DNA from: Pseudomonadota bacterium | Lineage (GTDB): Bacteria > Pseudomonadota > Alphaproteobacteria > UBA9219 > RGZA01 | Length of the DNA: 8,411 nt | Reading direction: 5' to 3' | Assembly (NCBI GenBank): GCA_016195205.1 | Contig: JACQAB010000094.1 | Span: forward strand, 1 to 8,411 | Shown here: one piece after another, positions 1-6,330 of the stretch | How positions within the stretch are numbered: position 1 is the stretch's first letter | Layout of the letters: every line of letters begins with the position of its first letter | The notes under the pieces: generated by a model | Databases searched by the model: none | What the model saw: only the letters and a program-made list of their open reading frames with translations | What the model was told of the DNA's origin: nothing | Translations under genes and position numbers: made by a program

Positions 1-186
1 CAAACCTTTGTATTTTCACACTTTCTGGATAGCTGAACGATCCTGGCCGAAAACTATCCCTTTCGGTCACCCTAGCGATCGTCCACCTGGTCATCGTGTC
101 CACGATCAAGCGGCGTGGACACGTTCTCGGTGCCCTTGCGTGCACTTTGGAACAAATCGAGGCGTGACCCCTTTATTGAGGACAAC
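1..186. other. Non-coding left edge, no gene recognised
   Basis: I see no convincing gene in this stretch. Short open frames exist on both strands, but none has a start codon with a ribosome binding site or a recognisable product. The one notable structure is the inverted repeat at 95-123, listed separately. No tRNA T-loop or rRNA signature is visible. It probably contains the upstream regulatory region of the gene or genes starting at 187 or 426, but I cannot point to a convincing -35/-10 pair. Confidence 0.4.
95..123. repeat. Perfect 10-bp inverted repeat with 9-nt spacer
   Basis: CGTGTCCACG at 95-104 is exactly repeated in reverse complement as CGTGGACACG at 114-123, with nine bases between. 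It could be a stem-loop that ends an upstream plus-strand transcript, though only TTCTC follows and there is no real T-run. It could also be a binding site for a dimeric regulator of the genes to the right. The perfect match is seen directly; either role is inference. Confidence 0.5.
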
Positions 187-429
187 ATGAAAGTCATGGT
201 TCCAGGACCCGGCGAGGCCACGGCCGATGCTCTTCTTCAAGGCGGTGCGAAACCGGCCATACCGCCCGGAACACTCGTCTACTCTGCTCACCTTATACCG
301 GGCGGCGGCTTCAGACCGTTACCACGCACGGCCCAAGGGCCCCATCGCCCGCGCGTTTTGCCTCAGGCGGATCAGGATACTTTTCCGGAATTGGCGTTCC
401 TTTATTTGACGCCTGATATCAGGTTATGA
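187..429 (+). CDS. Possible small protein, 80 aa, coupled to next gene
   Basis: An ATG at 187 is preceded by GAGG at 178-181 at a suitable distance. It opens an 80-codon frame whose TGA stop overlaps the ATG of the next gene in an ATGA arrangement (426-429), as is common for translationally coupled genes. The product is rich in proline and glycine, especially in residues 1-60. It has no signal peptide, no membrane segment and no motif I recognise. The main argument for it is indirect: the gene at 426 has only a weak AGG (421-423) two bases from its ATG and would benefit from coupling. The frame is open upstream as far as 76, so a GTG start at 115 is an alternative. Codon use is unremarkable, and the frame could be open by chance in GC-rich DNA. 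Confidence 0.35.
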   Translation: MKVMVPGPGEATADALLQGGAKPAIPPGTLVYSAHLIPGGGFRPLPRTAQGPHRPRVLPQADQDTFPELAFLYLTPDIRL

Positions 430-1667
430 GCAACAATCTCTACGCCAAAGTTTTCAAGCAGCCCGAGATCGCCGCACAGCTGGCCGCACGCGGCCAGGAA
501 GGCCTTCTCCATCTTGCCCGCTTTGATGAAGAGCTTAAGGCCCTGCTACGGCAGGAGAATTTCCATATTGAATTTTCCACCCAGCTAGCGCCGGACTCGG
601 TCGTCGAACCCTGGCAGGGACATATGCTGGCCCCGGGCATTCTTTACGATACCTCCAGAAACACGCTAATTCTCGGCAAAGACCGCGGCCACGCCACTCT
701 GGACAATACCAATTACGCAGCGCTGTTCCGGGGCGTGCATCTGGCGCTGTTCTGCGGCTTTCTTGATCTTATGCAACAGCGCCGCCGCCAGCAGGGCGAA
801 AGAGTTTCTGCGGGCACGGCGCTGCTTATTCATGCCAGCGCCAGTCTGGCCGCTTTTGAAATCATGAAATCGCCGAAGGCCGCCCCCGCCCTGCCGCCGC
901 TGATGGCGGCGGCCCAAAAACTGCTGGCCGGGCACCGCTCCCTTCTGCTGGGCGGCATTCATCCGCGCTACACCCGCGCGGTGGGTTTAAACGAATTCCA
1001 GTCGAATCTGGAATGGGAATGCGCCGCCTGGCTTCAGGCCCTGGAGAATGAGAAAAAAAGCAGCTGGCCCGCCTGCGAGGCGCTGGACCGGCTGCTGAAC
1101 GACCATTTTGATCCTGAAGTTATCGTGGATCGGTCACTGACGGATGGCGCGGGACCAAAAACCACGCAATATTACAAAACCCTTCAGGATCTGGCGCGCT
1201 GCCGCTCGGGCCGAAAAGTGGCCGCGCTGGATATCGAACTGCTGCGCCGCTTTGCCGGAAACCGGCTGCGCGCCGCATCTCCGCCTCGAACCGCCGACCC
1301 CAAGCCTTTGGCCGTCGCCATGCCTCCGCTGGCCCATCCATCGGCCATCGCGGCTTCAATTGTCCCGCTCCCTGCGCACGCGAAAAATCAGGGCGCGAGA
1401 GCCGTTACAGGAAACGAAGCCCAGGTGATCAGCCTGGAAATTCGCCCCGCGCATTTAGGTGACAGGCTTAGGTCAACTTTTGCAGAGCCCCGCAGCGAAA
1501 GGCTTGGCTTCAAACTCCAGGGTGGTGAAGCCGAGCCCGCCGGAGAAACCTCACCAACCCGGCCTGTGGTGACTTTGAATATTAGAAGAAAGCGGGCCTC
1601 GACCATAACCATAAACAACGGCAGCCTGGGCGCGACCATCCACCGGCCTTTCGACAGGCAACCCTGA
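426..1667 (+). CDS. Hypothetical protein, 413 aa (paralogue of the 3507-5018 product)
   Basis: I do not recognise this family. The protein is probably cytoplasmic: there is no signal peptide and no clear membrane helix. Residues 1-280 look like an alpha-helical globular core. Residues 281-413 are rich in proline, alanine and basic residues and are probably disordered, ending in a basic patch (NIRRKR at 385-390). The core aligns in order with the product of 3507-5018: LHL then ExL near residues 28-39, IxFS at 48-51, HMLA at 66-69, LIL at 81-83, LLIxAxA at 133-139, ALPxL at 155-159, and Y-x3-L-x2-L followed by GRxV at 250-265. The two genes are therefore probably old duplicates. No HExxH, Walker A or other catalytic motif is visible. 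The ATG is preceded only by a weak AGG, so translation may be coupled to the upstream frame. The TGA stop directly abuts the stop of the convergent transporter gene. It is a real gene with high likelihood; its function is unknown. Confidence 0.85.
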   Translation: MSNNLYAKVFKQPEIAAQLAARGQEGLLHLARFDEELKALLRQENFHIEFSTQLAPDSVVEPWQGHMLAPGILYDTSRNTLILGKDRGHATLDNTNYAALFRGVHLALFCGFLDLMQQRRRQQGERVSAGTALLIHASASLAAFEIMKSPKAAPALPPLMAAAQKLLAGHRSLLLGGIHPRYTRAVGLNEFQSNLEWECAAWLQALENEKKSSWPACEALDRLLNDHFDPEVIVDRSLTDGAGPKTTQYYKTLQDLARCRSGRKVAALDIELLRRFAGNRLRAASPPRTADPKPLAVAMPPLAHPSAIAASIVPLPAHAKNQGARAVTGNEAQVISLEIRPAHLGDRLRSTFAEPRSERLGFKLQGGEAEPAGETSPTRPVVTLNIRRKRASTITINNGSLGATIHRPFDRQP

Positions 1668-3386
1668 TTATTTCGCCTTGGGCGGATGACGGATCAGCGC
1701 TTCGTGAATGCTGGAAGCCAGCTCAAAATTCGGCGCGCCTTTTCCCACCTCATAACGCTGCAGGGTGCGCGCCACCTGCGGCGGCACCGCCGTTAGAATC
1801 ACCTTGGTGCCTGCGCGGCGCATGTTTTCAATAATGCCCTTCAGGCTCGCGGCGCCGGTGGAATCGAGCAGCGGCACGTTCTGAAAATCCAGCACGAACA
1901 GCCGTGGCGCGGAGCCGATGCGGCTGGTGACCTTGGTCAGTTCCGAGGCCGCGCCGAAAAAGAACGGCCCGTGGATACGGTAAACAATCACGTCGCGGGG
2001 CAGGTCGGGCACGTCGAATAAAGGCCGGGGGGCGCGCAGCACATCGGGCCGGTCTTTTTCAAAAAGCGTGGAATTAGTTTCCACCTCGACCAGATTGGCC
2101 ATGTTGTGCATGAACTTGATCGCCGCCAGCACCACGCCCACCTCGATGCCCAGGGTCAGGTCGTAAAACACGGTGCACAGCAGCGTGGATAAAATCACCA
2201 GCCGGTCGCCCCAGCCGGCATAGGTCAGGAAACTGCCCACCACATTCACCTCGCTCATGTTCCAAGCCACCACCACCAGCACCGCCGCCAGCGCGCATAG
2301 CGGCACATGCAGCACCAGCGGCGCGGCAATCAGCATGAACAGCAGCAAAAACAGGGCATGCAGGATTCCCGCCACCGGGCTGGTGGCGCCCGCGCGGATG
2401 TTGGTGGCGGTGCGGGCAATCGCCCCGGTCGCAGGCAATCCGCCGAACAGGCTGGAGGCGATATTGGCCAGGCCTTGCGCCACCAGCTCGATATTCGAGC
2501 GATGCCGCCGCCCGGTCATGCCGTCGGCGACCACCGCGGAAAGCAGCGATTCAATTCCAGACAGCAAGGCAATGGTCGCCGCATCGGGCAACACCGCGCG
2601 CAGTTTTTCCAAGCTGAAGGGCGGCAACTGCGGCGCGGGCGGCAGGCGCGGAATGTCGCCGAACTTTTCGCCGATGGTGGCAATGCCCGGCAGGAAAAAC
2701 GCCGCCGCCAGCGTTGCCGCCGTCACCACCATCAACATATAAGGCCAGCGTGGACGGAAGCGGTGCAGCAGATACATGGTGATCAAACACCCCGCCGCCA
2801 GCACGGCGGTCGAAATGCTAAAGCTGGGGAGCGCCATCATCAGCGCATGCACCTTGGGCACAAAGGCTGCCGGAAGCCTGGCGGTATGCAATCCCAGTAA
2901 ATCGGCCGTCTGGCCGACGAAAATGGAAATGCCGATGCCGGCGGTGAAGCCCAGCGTGACCGGATAGGGAATGTATTTGATGTAATTGCCCAGGCGAAAA
3001 AGCCCGGCCACCACCAGGAGGCCTCCCGCCGTCAGCGTGGCCAGCAGCATGCCATCATAGCCATGGCGCTCGATCACGCCATAAACCACCACGATGAAGG
3101 CCGCGGTGGGCCCGCCGATCTGGTAACGGCTGCCGCCCAGGGCCGAAATGATGAACCCGGCGATGATCGCGGTGAACAAGCCCTGCTGCGGCGTGGCGCC
3201 CGAAGCAATGGCGATACCCATCGCCAAAGGCAGGGCCACAATCGCCACCGTGAGGCCCGCCACAGCGTCTTTCCAGAAGCGATCCAACCCATAACCTTCG
3301 CGCAGGCAGGTGGCCAGCTTGGGCGTGAAGACGCCAAGAAATTCACGGAGTTTTTGCGCGGAAAGCACGGCAGAAAGCGGGGGCAT
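1668..3386 (-). CDS. SulP-family anion transporter with C-terminal STAS domain
   Basis: This is an inner-membrane permease of the SLC26/SulP family, whose members move sulfate, bicarbonate, dicarboxylates or related anions. The substrate cannot be read from sequence. At 572 residues it has the family's normal length. About residues 40-430 form the hydrophobic transport domain. It shows family hallmarks: an early segment with LPLAMGIAIASG (52-63), GGSRYQIGGPTAAF (84-97), ESLLSAVVADGMTGRRHRSN (279-298), ELVAQGLANI (300-309) and TGAIARTATNIRAG (320-333). The cytoplasmic STAS domain covers about 463-565, with the typical LLDSTGAASL at 506-515. The ATG at 3386 has no good Shine-Dalgarno sequence before it, so the message may be leaderless or weakly initiated, or the true start may lie slightly inside. 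The gene diverges from the 3507 gene and converges without a gap on the 426-1667 gene; no terminator is visible at its 3' end. Confidence 0.95.
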   Translation of the reverse strand: MPPLSAVLSAQKLREFLGVFTPKLATCLREGYGLDRFWKDAVAGLTVAIVALPLAMGIAIASGATPQQGLFTAIIAGFIISALGGSRYQIGGPTAAFIVVVYGVIERHGYDGMLLATLTAGGLLVVAGLFRLGNYIKYIPYPVTLGFTAGIGISIFVGQTADLLGLHTARLPAAFVPKVHALMMALPSFSISTAVLAAGCLITMYLLHRFRPRWPYMLMVVTAATLAAAFFLPGIATIGEKFGDIPRLPPAPQLPPFSLEKLRAVLPDAATIALLSGIESLLSAVVADGMTGRRHRSNIELVAQGLANIASSLFGGLPATGAIARTATNIRAGATSPVAGILHALFLLLFMLIAAPLVLHVPLCALAAVLVVVAWNMSEVNVVGSFLTYAGWGDRLVILSTLLCTVFYDLTLGIEVGVVLAAIKFMHNMANLVEVETNSTLFEKDRPDVLRAPRPLFDVPDLPRDVIVYRIHGPFFFGAASELTKVTSRIGSAPRLFVLDFQNVPLLDSTGAASLKGIIENMRRAGTKVILTAVPPQVARTLQRYEVGKGAPNFELASSIHEALIRHPPKAK

Positions 3387-3400
3387 AAGATTAAGAGACT

Positions 3401-3448
3401 ATGGTTAATCCCGCCCCTTGGCCAGAAAAAAGGACGGCTTGCAAGTAA
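3401..3448 (+). CDS. Possible 15-codon leader peptide upstream of the 3507 gene
   Basis: The frame ATG...TAA encodes MVNPAPWPEKRTACK. It is preceded by AAGAG (3393-3397), which is only three bases from the ATG. The stop codon ends at 3448, the first base of a terminator-like hairpin that itself stands shortly before the gene at 3507. This order (short peptide, hairpin with T-run, gene) resembles attenuation leaders. However, no run of one regulatory amino acid is present and the ribosome site is poorly spaced. It may be chance. Confidence 0.2.
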   Translation: MVNPAPWPEKRTACK

Positions 3449-3475
3449 ACCCGCATGGAAACGCGGCGGGTTTTT
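3448..3475 (+). terminator. Rho-independent terminator or attenuator hairpin
   Basis: AACCCGC (3448-3454) pairs perfectly with GCGGGTT (3466-3472) around an 11-nt loop, and the 3' arm runs into TTTTT (3471-3475). This is the standard form of an intrinsic terminator on the plus strand. No plus-strand gene ends nearby: the preceding plus-strand gene ends at 1667. It would therefore stop either antisense transcription coming from the transporter gene or leader transcription for the gene starting at 3507. Confidence 0.5.
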
Positions 3476-3506
3476 CGGCTATGCTGGCGGCGGAATTTTA
3501 ACCGAC

Positions 3507-5018
3507 ATGACCCAGCCCCTTGCCCTTTTTGAAGAGATCGAAGCCACCCACTCCAGCCTCCATCTGAGAGAGCTGGGGGAGGACCTTGCCTATCTTCAGG
3601 CAAGGTATCCAGAGCTGGAAATAAAATTCAGCCGGGAAAGCATCGCTTCGCACCGGCCGCCCCACGCCGAAAGCCATATGCTTGCCCACGACATCTGCTT
3701 TATTCCCGAGCATCCCAAACTCAAAAAACCTGTTCTTATCCTGCGCAAAACCGCGGCCGGCGACGCGCTGGATGATGAAGAAATAGCCCGGGTGGCGCGC
3801 GCGGCACGGATGGCGTTTTTTATTCCGGCCTGGCTGGCCCTGGGCAACCGCCGCAGAATTGGACGGAACCTGGGTCTTGTGAAATACGTCGTGAGTCAGC
3901 CGCGCCTTCTTATCTTCGCCGAGGCTTATGCAGCGGCGGCCGGATTTATCGCCGCAGGCGGCACAAAAAGCGCGTTGCCCCTGCTGACTGCCGCCATGCT
4001 GCGTCACACGCCTCTTGAAAAAAACCGCCGGGATGTCCGTCTTGGAAATCATGGCGGCAATAATCCTTTTCTAACCTATTCAGACAAACAGGCTCTTAAC
4101 GGCCTCTGCAACGATCTTCTGGGAAGCTTTGGTGAAAAAGGCAGCCCCATCAGCTTCGTGGCGGAAGTGGCTTCGTGGATTCATTCCAAACCGCTTTTTT
4201 ATGAACTCGTCAAAAGTACAACGGGAACGATCCCTGCTTCTTTTTACGAGCGGGCCGCGGCCCTTCCCGATTCCAATTTTAAAGCCTATGTCAATCGCCT
4301 GCGCGCGCTGGAACAAACCCCGGCCGGGCGGGAAGTCATACGCACGGAAATGCAACTGCTTGCCCTATGCGCGGATTGGAGTCCCTACGCGGAAGAAAGT
4401 CCAAATCCTCCCAAGCGTCTGGCCAGCGACCCGGTGGCTTTGCCCGGTCAAAACCCGCCCACTCAATGGGCAGGCGAGTTAGTTACCTTCACCCCGGCTC
4501 CGCAGACGGGAAAGGTGGAAAGAATAGCCGGAGGAAAGGTTATCGATAGCACCCCCCATGCCCTGGCGTGGGTAGCTTCTGGAAAGCTCCGCCTGCCCGC
4601 CGCGGAATCGGAGCCGGAAAAAGCGTCGTTGCCGCTTACCCCGCCTGCAGCGCCTCCGGCGACCCCGGCGAGCGCCATAGTGGATATGAAAACAGCGGGA
4701 GCAGCTTTGAAAGAACGGAGCGCCAGCGTCGTGCCGTCTTCCGCCGTAACCGGTCAACCCGATATTGTCATTTTCCCGGGCGTGCGCCGCGAACGGATCG
4801 ACGATCCGCCGAAGAAGCCTCAAAAACGCACCCCTGCAGGGTCTTCTCCCCCCGAACCTTCAGTGGCCGAAACCGACATTGCTGCGCCTACGCCTGAAAG
4901 ACCCACGGAGGAAAGACCTGCCCGGCGCGAACCCGGGCAAAGATCGCTTACAGGACGCATTCTTGCCTTTGGCAGAGACAGAGACAACGTGATGCCCTCC
5001 GATTGTGCGTTCGATTAA
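3507..5018 (+). CDS. Hypothetical protein, 503 aa, with proline-rich tail (paralogue of the 426-1667 product)
   Basis: I do not recognise this family. Residues 1-290 form an alpha-helical core that aligns collinearly with the product of 426-1667. Shared blocks are LHL/ExL (18-27), IKFS (39-42), HMLA (57-60), LIL (77-79), LLIxAxA (134-140), ALPxL (156-160) and Y-x3-L-x2-L then GRxV (261-277). Residues about 296-480 are rich in proline, alanine, serine and charged residues and are probably disordered, with repeated PP, APP and EERPARRE-type stretches. There is no signal peptide, membrane helix or recognisable catalytic motif. I chose the ATG at 3507 because the open frame further upstream, to about 3063, is antisense to the transporter gene. 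The chosen start has only a weak GGA about 12 bases upstream. The gene ends at a bidirectional terminator. Relative to its paralogue, it has a longer tail and an insertion in the middle of the core (around 165-190). Confidence 0.85.
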   Translation: MTQPLALFEEIEATHSSLHLRELGEDLAYLQARYPELEIKFSRESIASHRPPHAESHMLAHDICFIPEHPKLKKPVLILRKTAAGDALDDEEIARVARAARMAFFIPAWLALGNRRRIGRNLGLVKYVVSQPRLLIFAEAYAAAAGFIAAGGTKSALPLLTAAMLRHTPLEKNRRDVRLGNHGGNNPFLTYSDKQALNGLCNDLLGSFGEKGSPISFVAEVASWIHSKPLFYELVKSTTGTIPASFYERAAALPDSNFKAYVNRLRALEQTPAGREVIRTEMQLLALCADWSPYAEESPNPPKRLASDPVALPGQNPPTQWAGELVTFTPAPQTGKVERIAGGKVIDSTPHALAWVASGKLRLPAAESEPEKASLPLTPPAAPPATPASAIVDMKTAGAALKERSASVVPSSAVTGQPDIVIFPGVRRERIDDPPKKPQKRTPAGSSPPEPSVAETDIAAPTPERPTEERPARREPGQRSLTGRILAFGRDRDNVMPSDCAFD

Positions 5019-5022
5019 ATAA

Positions 5023-5047
5023 AAAGGGCGGCGCCAGGCCGCCCTTT
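5023..5047. terminator. Bidirectional Rho-independent terminator
   Basis: AAAGGGCGGC (5023-5032) and GCCGCCCTTT (5038-5047) form a perfect 10-bp stem with a 5-nt loop. The plus strand continues TTTATATAA, and the minus strand continues through CCCTTTTTATTT, so it can end transcripts from both sides. It stands between the convergent genes ending at 5018 and 5071 and serves both. Confidence 0.85.
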
Positions 5048-5070
5048 ATATAAACAAGGACACAACCATC

Positions 5071-5754
5071 TTATAAAATGGGGGCCTGGGGCCTCACTTT
5101 TCCTGGGGCAGGTCTTTTCTCTGCATTCTTGGGCAGTGGAATGTTCATCAACTCGTGAATGCGATAGGCCGTCTCCACTTCAAGAGGGTCGGCGCCGGCG
5201 CCGCTGGTCCAGTTTTTTGGCCTTCCCCAGTCGTCGACCAGCCGGTGAAGGAAGGATGGCCCCGATCCCTTTTTGTCAACGGCATCCACCGCCTGACAGG
5301 CCTGCCGCAGCCGGTCGTCGTCGGCATTTAAATAGGCCATGATTCTCAGGAAATCTTGCCCGAAATTCACCGCACTAGCCGGGCTGGAGGAAGCAAGGCA
5401 TGCAAAGGCTTTCAGGGCGCCATCCAATAGAGACTCATGAAAACCTTGGGCGCCTTTGCTTTCTCCGCTGCCTTCGTCATAAACGTAACGGGCGCCGGCA
5501 GCGTCATACACTTTCCAGGCTACCATTAAAAAATCATGCCAAAAAATACTCCAGTTTGCGGGAGGTTTTTTGGGAAGTTTTTGCAGGTCATGTTTTCTTT
5601 GAAAATTCCACACCTCGTTCCCTACGCGCTCCACCAGCGCACGCATGGCCTTGATAAATAGGCCGCGTAATTGTCCGCCCGTAAAATAACCCTCTTCCGC
5701 CGCGCCGGTAACGGCGTCAACCAAGCCCTCAACCATTGTTCTTTTGATATCCAT
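5071..5754 (-). CDS. Hypothetical protein, 227 aa, downstream of rplL
   Basis: I do not recognise this protein. The ATG at 5754 has a strong ribosome site, AGGAGG, about six bases upstream, which supports a real and well-translated gene. The sequence looks mostly alpha-helical and soluble, rich in aromatic residues in the middle (NWSIFWHDFLMVAWKVYDAA around 67-86). It has no signal peptide and ends in a short proline-rich tail (from about 206). No known catalytic motif is visible. It shows no convincing similarity to the paralogous pair to its left. It occupies the place where rpoB normally follows rplL. A 13-bp hairpin in the 100-bp spacer suggests it has its own transcription unit, and the AT-rich stretch at about 5770-5797 could hold a promoter, but I see no clean -35/-10 pair. 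Transcription ends at the shared terminator at 5023-5047. Confidence 0.8.
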   Translation of the reverse strand: MDIKRTMVEGLVDAVTGAAEEGYFTGGQLRGLFIKAMRALVERVGNEVWNFQRKHDLQKLPKKPPANWSIFWHDFLMVAWKVYDAAGARYVYDEGSGESKGAQGFHESLLDGALKAFACLASSSPASAVNFGQDFLRIMAYLNADDDRLRQACQAVDAVDKKGSGPSFLHRLVDDWGRPKNWTSGAGADPLEVETAYRIHELMNIPLPKNAEKRPAPGKVRPQAPIL

Positions 5755-5811
5755 AGGTGCCTCCTGAATTTTTTGACAATATATTTCTTAAAAAATACGA
5801 ACCGGGCGGAG

Positions 5812-5840
5812 TTCCGGAAAGGGCAAAGCCCTTTCCGGAA
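5812..5840 (-). terminator. Perfect 13-bp hairpin after rplL, probable operon terminator
   Basis: TTCCGGAAAGGGC (5812-5824) pairs perfectly with GCCCTTTCCGGAA (5828-5840) around AAA. It begins 14 bases past the rplL stop. On the minus strand the T-run expected directly after the stem is missing; the first run of T lies 14 or more bases further on (5790-5795). A TTTTTT tract instead precedes the stem. It could be a weak terminator, an RNA-processing or stability hairpin, or a dispersed repeat. Confidence 0.5.
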
Positions 5841-5854
5841 TATCACTGAAAAAA

Positions 5855-6229
5855 CTATTTCAGCTCAACCTTCCCGCCCGCCGCTTCGATCTGCTTCTTG
5901 AACTTCTCGGCATCGGCCTTCGACAGAGCTTCCTTCACCGTCTTGGGCGCGCCTTCGACCAGATCCTTGGCTTCCTTCAGGCCGAGGTTGGTGATCGCGC
6001 GCACTTCCTTGATGACGTTGATCTTGTTCGCGCCGCCATCGGTGAGAACGAGGGTGAACTCGGTCTGCTCTTCGGCGGGGGCAGCGGCAGCACCGCCACC
6101 CGCGGCGGCTACGGCAACTGGCGCCGCGGCGGACACGCCCCATTTCGTTTCCAGAAGCTTCGACAATTCAGCCGCTTCCAGAACGGTGAGGGTAGAGAGG
6201 TCTTCGACTAACTTTTCCAGTTTTGACAT
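5855..6229 (-). CDS. rplL: 50S ribosomal protein L7/L12
   Basis: L7/L12 forms the mobile stalk of the large ribosomal subunit, binds L10 as dimers and recruits the GTPase translation factors. At 124 residues the protein is of normal length. The N-terminal dimerisation domain (about 1-35, LEKLVEDLSTLTVLEAAELS) is followed by a flexible alanine/glycine/proline hinge (about 33-53). The C-terminal factor-binding domain (about 54-124) includes INVIKEVRAITNLGLKEAKD and ends KVELK. The ATG at 6229 has AAGGAG eight to nine bases upstream. It is the last ribosomal gene of the cluster, and rpoB does not follow. The spacer from rplJ contains a G-rich hairpin element (6267-6330), which might affect the relative expression of rplJ and rplL, since L7/L12 is needed in several copies per ribosome. 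Confidence 0.98.
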   Translation of the reverse strand: MSKLEKLVEDLSTLTVLEAAELSKLLETKWGVSAAAPVAVAAAGGGAAAAPAEEQTEFTLVLTDGGANKINVIKEVRAITNLGLKEAKDLVEGAPKTVKEALSKADAEKFKKQIEAAGGKVELK

Positions 6230-6266
6230 TTTAGTACTCCTTCTTTCGTGTTGTTAAATTAAACCA

Positions 6267-6330
6267 TTGGGGCTTGGGGGCTGAGGGACTTGGGGCAAGA
6301 AACCTAGCCCCCTAGCCCCCACTCCCCTAG
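6267..6330. repeat. Hairpin element C: inverted repeat of TTGGGGC/TAGGGGC units
   Basis: The left arm (6267-6296) reads as four tandem units of 7-8 bp, each a variant of TTGGGGC. The right arm (6303-6330) read on the minus strand is built from TAGGGGGC-like units. With small slips the arms pair over roughly 25 bases around a 6-nt loop. The rplJ stop codon (6327-6329) lies inside the first minus-strand unit. It has the same architecture as elements B and A but a different unit sequence. Confidence 0.7.

Noticed and set aside
33..167. Plus-strand open frame with a hydrophobic stretch (VTLAIVHLVIVSTIKRR)
   Set aside because: It is only 44 codons long, begins after a stop at 30-32, has no usable start codon with a ribosome site before the hydrophobic part, and overlaps the inverted repeat at 95-123. 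Probably chance.
1674..1684. CGCC-TTG-GGCG hairpin near the convergent stop codons
   Set aside because: The stem is only 4 bp, with no T-run following on the plus strand; it is too weak to call a terminator and lies inside the transporter coding sequence.
2257..2900. Long plus-strand open frames across the transporter gene
   Set aside because: They are antisense shadows of a strongly supported SulP coding sequence, and their translations have biased, unprotein-like composition.
3063..3506. Upstream extension of the 3507 gene's open frame
   Set aside because: Most of it is antisense to the SulP transporter and, being rich in H, R, Q and G, looks like a shadow frame. The ATG at 3507 begins just where the composition becomes protein-like.
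5773..5801. Consensus TTGACA on the plus strand antisense to the start of the 227-residue gene
   Set aside because: The -10 position 17 bases on (TACGAA) is poor, and the transcript would run antisense into the post-rplL hairpin and rplL with no gene to serve.
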